From Moraxellaceae bacterium (GTDB lineage: Bacteria; Pseudomonadota; Gammaproteobacteria; Pseudomonadales; Ketobacteraceae): a stretch of 6,340 bases of DNA. The notes beneath the pieces were generated by a model. The model had not been told where the DNA came from and made no database searches. It saw only the letters and a list, made by a program, of their open reading frames with translations. The stretch is taken from the NCBI GenBank assembly GCA_002402125.1, contig NVVG01000020.1, positions 3,459 to 9,798 on the forward strand, in the 5' to 3' direction. The position numbers and the translations under genes are program-made. Position 1 is the stretch's first letter. Every line of letters begins with the position of its first letter. This document shows, in pieces, positions 5,093 through 6,340 of this stretch.

Positions 5093-6340
5093 TTAATTGG
5101 CAAGTTGTTGTTGGCCTTCAATTAGCAGGTTACCTATAAAAGAGCCGGCAAACATCTGACTATAGGGGGTGTTTTTAATGGCTTTGAGAATAAAACCGGC
5201 GTCATCGCTAATATTATGCGCCATTGCCATAGTGACTAGGGTGTTATTGCCATCGGGATACCAGTTGATCTTTCCTAATAATGGGTCAAAATCCCCTGAC
5301 GTGCTGGCGAATATAAGCTCGGTTTGATCCTTGTTCCAAAGGCCTTCAATCGAAAAATCCATGTTGAAGGTGAATATGGAGAAGTCGAACCCCAGTGTCC
5401 AGTGGCTTCGGTGGGTCTTTTGGTTATCTCGCACTTTTGATATGTCGGAGATCGCTTGCATGTGATCGGGATAGTTTTTGATGTTAGTAGCCAGTGGTTT
5501 TAATGCGGCAGCGTTAAGTGGCACGGAGATAGCGTTAAGAATGGGTTGCATAGCAAAGCGATAGTCTGGGTGTTTAAATAGAACTGCGGGTGAAATCATG
5601 CTTACCGTGCCAAACCTTGTCAGGTTTTTTAAGGCGATGAGTTGTTTGGTTGTCAGTGTTGTTAAGTTGTTTATATTGTCCGGAAATACTGGCCGCGTCT
5701 GTATTGGAGAGACTCGATATCGTCTTTTGTTTTCAATCGCCAATTTGATTGACTGTATGGTTAGAGCCGCTGCTGACAATGGCGAGAGGCGACCTAGGTC
5801 AGGTTGAGCGGCAAATATGACCCGCATTAGCAAATTAATTGAACCCACATCAACCCAGGAGGTTTGTAACAGTAGACATCGGCGCATACTTAGGGGAATG
5901 ATTTGCCAACGAGCGATGGAGTATTCAATGTCCCCATCTACACGCCTTTCGATTAGATCGCCGTTGGCTAATAACGTATGTTGTATTTTGATTTGAGGTT
6001 TAAAGGTGATTGACGGCATCGAAAATTTTAAGCGATATTCTCCAAGCCAATGGTTAGCTTGCTGCTGAAGAAGTTTACTTTCGATGACCTGTGGCATGGT
6101 ATTTTTATAGTTACCAAAATCCAGCAGAGTTCGTTGAACCCTGCTTTTGGAGGCGTTGATGACGGTAAACGCATAGGTAAGATGAATATCTTTGTTTGGT
6201 AGGGGATAAATGGGGGCGACCTTATGGCCAGGCTGGTTAGATTTGACCTCTTTTGTATAGTTTTTAGATGTTCCGTGCAGCACGACAATATGCTTATTGC
6301 CCAGTGTTTGTAATTGTTGAATGTCATCAACTAGGCTTTG
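5093..6340 (-). CDS. SRPBCC (START/polyketide cyclase-like) protein, probably two domains, 5'-truncated by window edge
   Basis: The frame is open from its TAA at 5093-5095 to the window edge, giving 415 visible residues. A GTG at 6281-6283 could start a 396-residue protein, but it lacks a Shine-Dalgarno and the 19 upstream codons read as sensible protein (QSLVDDIQQLQTL...), so the true start is probably outside. Numbering from that GTG, residues about 34-180 resemble an SRPBCC helix-grip domain: LTYAFTVINASKSRVQRTLL, then DFGNYKNTMPQVIES, the usual region after the first strand, and alternating strands to about 145. Residues about 245-392 look like a second copy, with NYPDHMQAISD (270-280), strands FDFSIFTFNMDFSIEGLW, and a closing helix from about 373. 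Known relatives bind lipids, quinones or polyketides. The ligand here is unknown. There is no cysteine- or metal-rich motif and no visible signal peptide, though the N-terminus is not seen. It precedes the exported-protein gene. Family assignment is by pattern, not by search. Confidence 0.7.
   Translation of the reverse strand, partial: QSLVDDIQQLQTLGNKHIVVLHGTSKNYTKEVKSNQPGHKVAPIYPLPNKDIHLTYAFTVINASKSRVQRTLLDFGNYKNTMPQVIESKLLQQQANHWLGEYRLKFSMPSITFKPQIKIQHTLLANGDLIERRVDGDIEYSIARWQIIPLSMRRCLLLQTSWVDVGSINLLMRVIFAAQPDLGRLSPLSAAALTIQSIKLAIENKRRYRVSPIQTRPVFPDNINNLTTLTTKQLIALKNLTRFGTVSMISPAVLFKHPDYRFAMQPILNAISVPLNAAALKPLATNIKNYPDHMQAISDISKVRDNQKTHRSHWTLGFDFSIFTFNMDFSIEGLWNKDQTELIFASTSGDFDPLLGKINWYPDGNNTLVTMAMAHNISDDAGFILKAIKNTPYSQMFAGSFIGNLLIEGQQQLAN

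Noticed and set aside
6028..6330. 100-codon minus-strand open frame
   Set aside because: It overlaps, in another frame, the longer SRPBCC frame that has recognisable domain patterns, and shows none of its own.

Overview
The window looks like a chromosomal segment of a free-living gammaproteobacterium. The recognisable proteins (ferrochelatase, BCP peroxiredoxin, a GlpG-type rhomboid with its cytoplasmic N-terminal domain, YaeQ) are all typical of that class, and base composition is moderate. Two uncharacterised proteins suggest a marine lineage such as the Cellvibrionales/Spongiibacteraceae, but that is an impression from gene content, not a test. I see no mobile element, CRISPR array, tRNA, rRNA or phage gene.

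Layout. Positions 1-774 (minus strand) hold the first 258 residues of ferrochelatase (hemH); its C-terminus lies beyond the left edge. A 226-bp AT-rich divergent spacer follows, with a perfect 10-bp inverted repeat in front of the next gene. Four plus-strand genes run from 1001 to 3548: a BCP/PrxQ thiol peroxidase, a GlpG-family rhomboid protease, a hot-dog-fold acyl-CoA thioesterase overlapping glpG by 14 nt, and yaeQ. No convincing terminator separates them, so partial co-transcription is possible; only glpG and the thioesterase look clearly coupled. An 11-bp perfect inverted repeat spans the yaeQ stop and forms a hairpin in the short gap before the converging genes.

From 3594 to the right edge two minus-strand genes follow each other, with the right-hand one upstream. 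The first (5093 to beyond 6340) encodes a protein in which I see two SRPBCC/START-like domains; its reading frame is open to the window edge, so the N-terminus is missing. The second (3594-4934) encodes an exported, probably beta-rich protein of unknown function. Their 158-bp spacer carries a 12-bp tandem repeat arranged as a duplicated 24-mer, which contains a TATAAT box facing the second gene.

Functionally, the left part is housekeeping: last step of haem synthesis, peroxide detoxification, intramembrane proteolysis, thioester hydrolysis. The right part is the least understood: a multidomain lipid- or hydrophobic-ligand-binding-fold protein next to a secreted unknown, with a repeat-containing spacer. 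No clearly new defence or mobile system is visible; the best candidates for novelty are that gene pair and its repeat.
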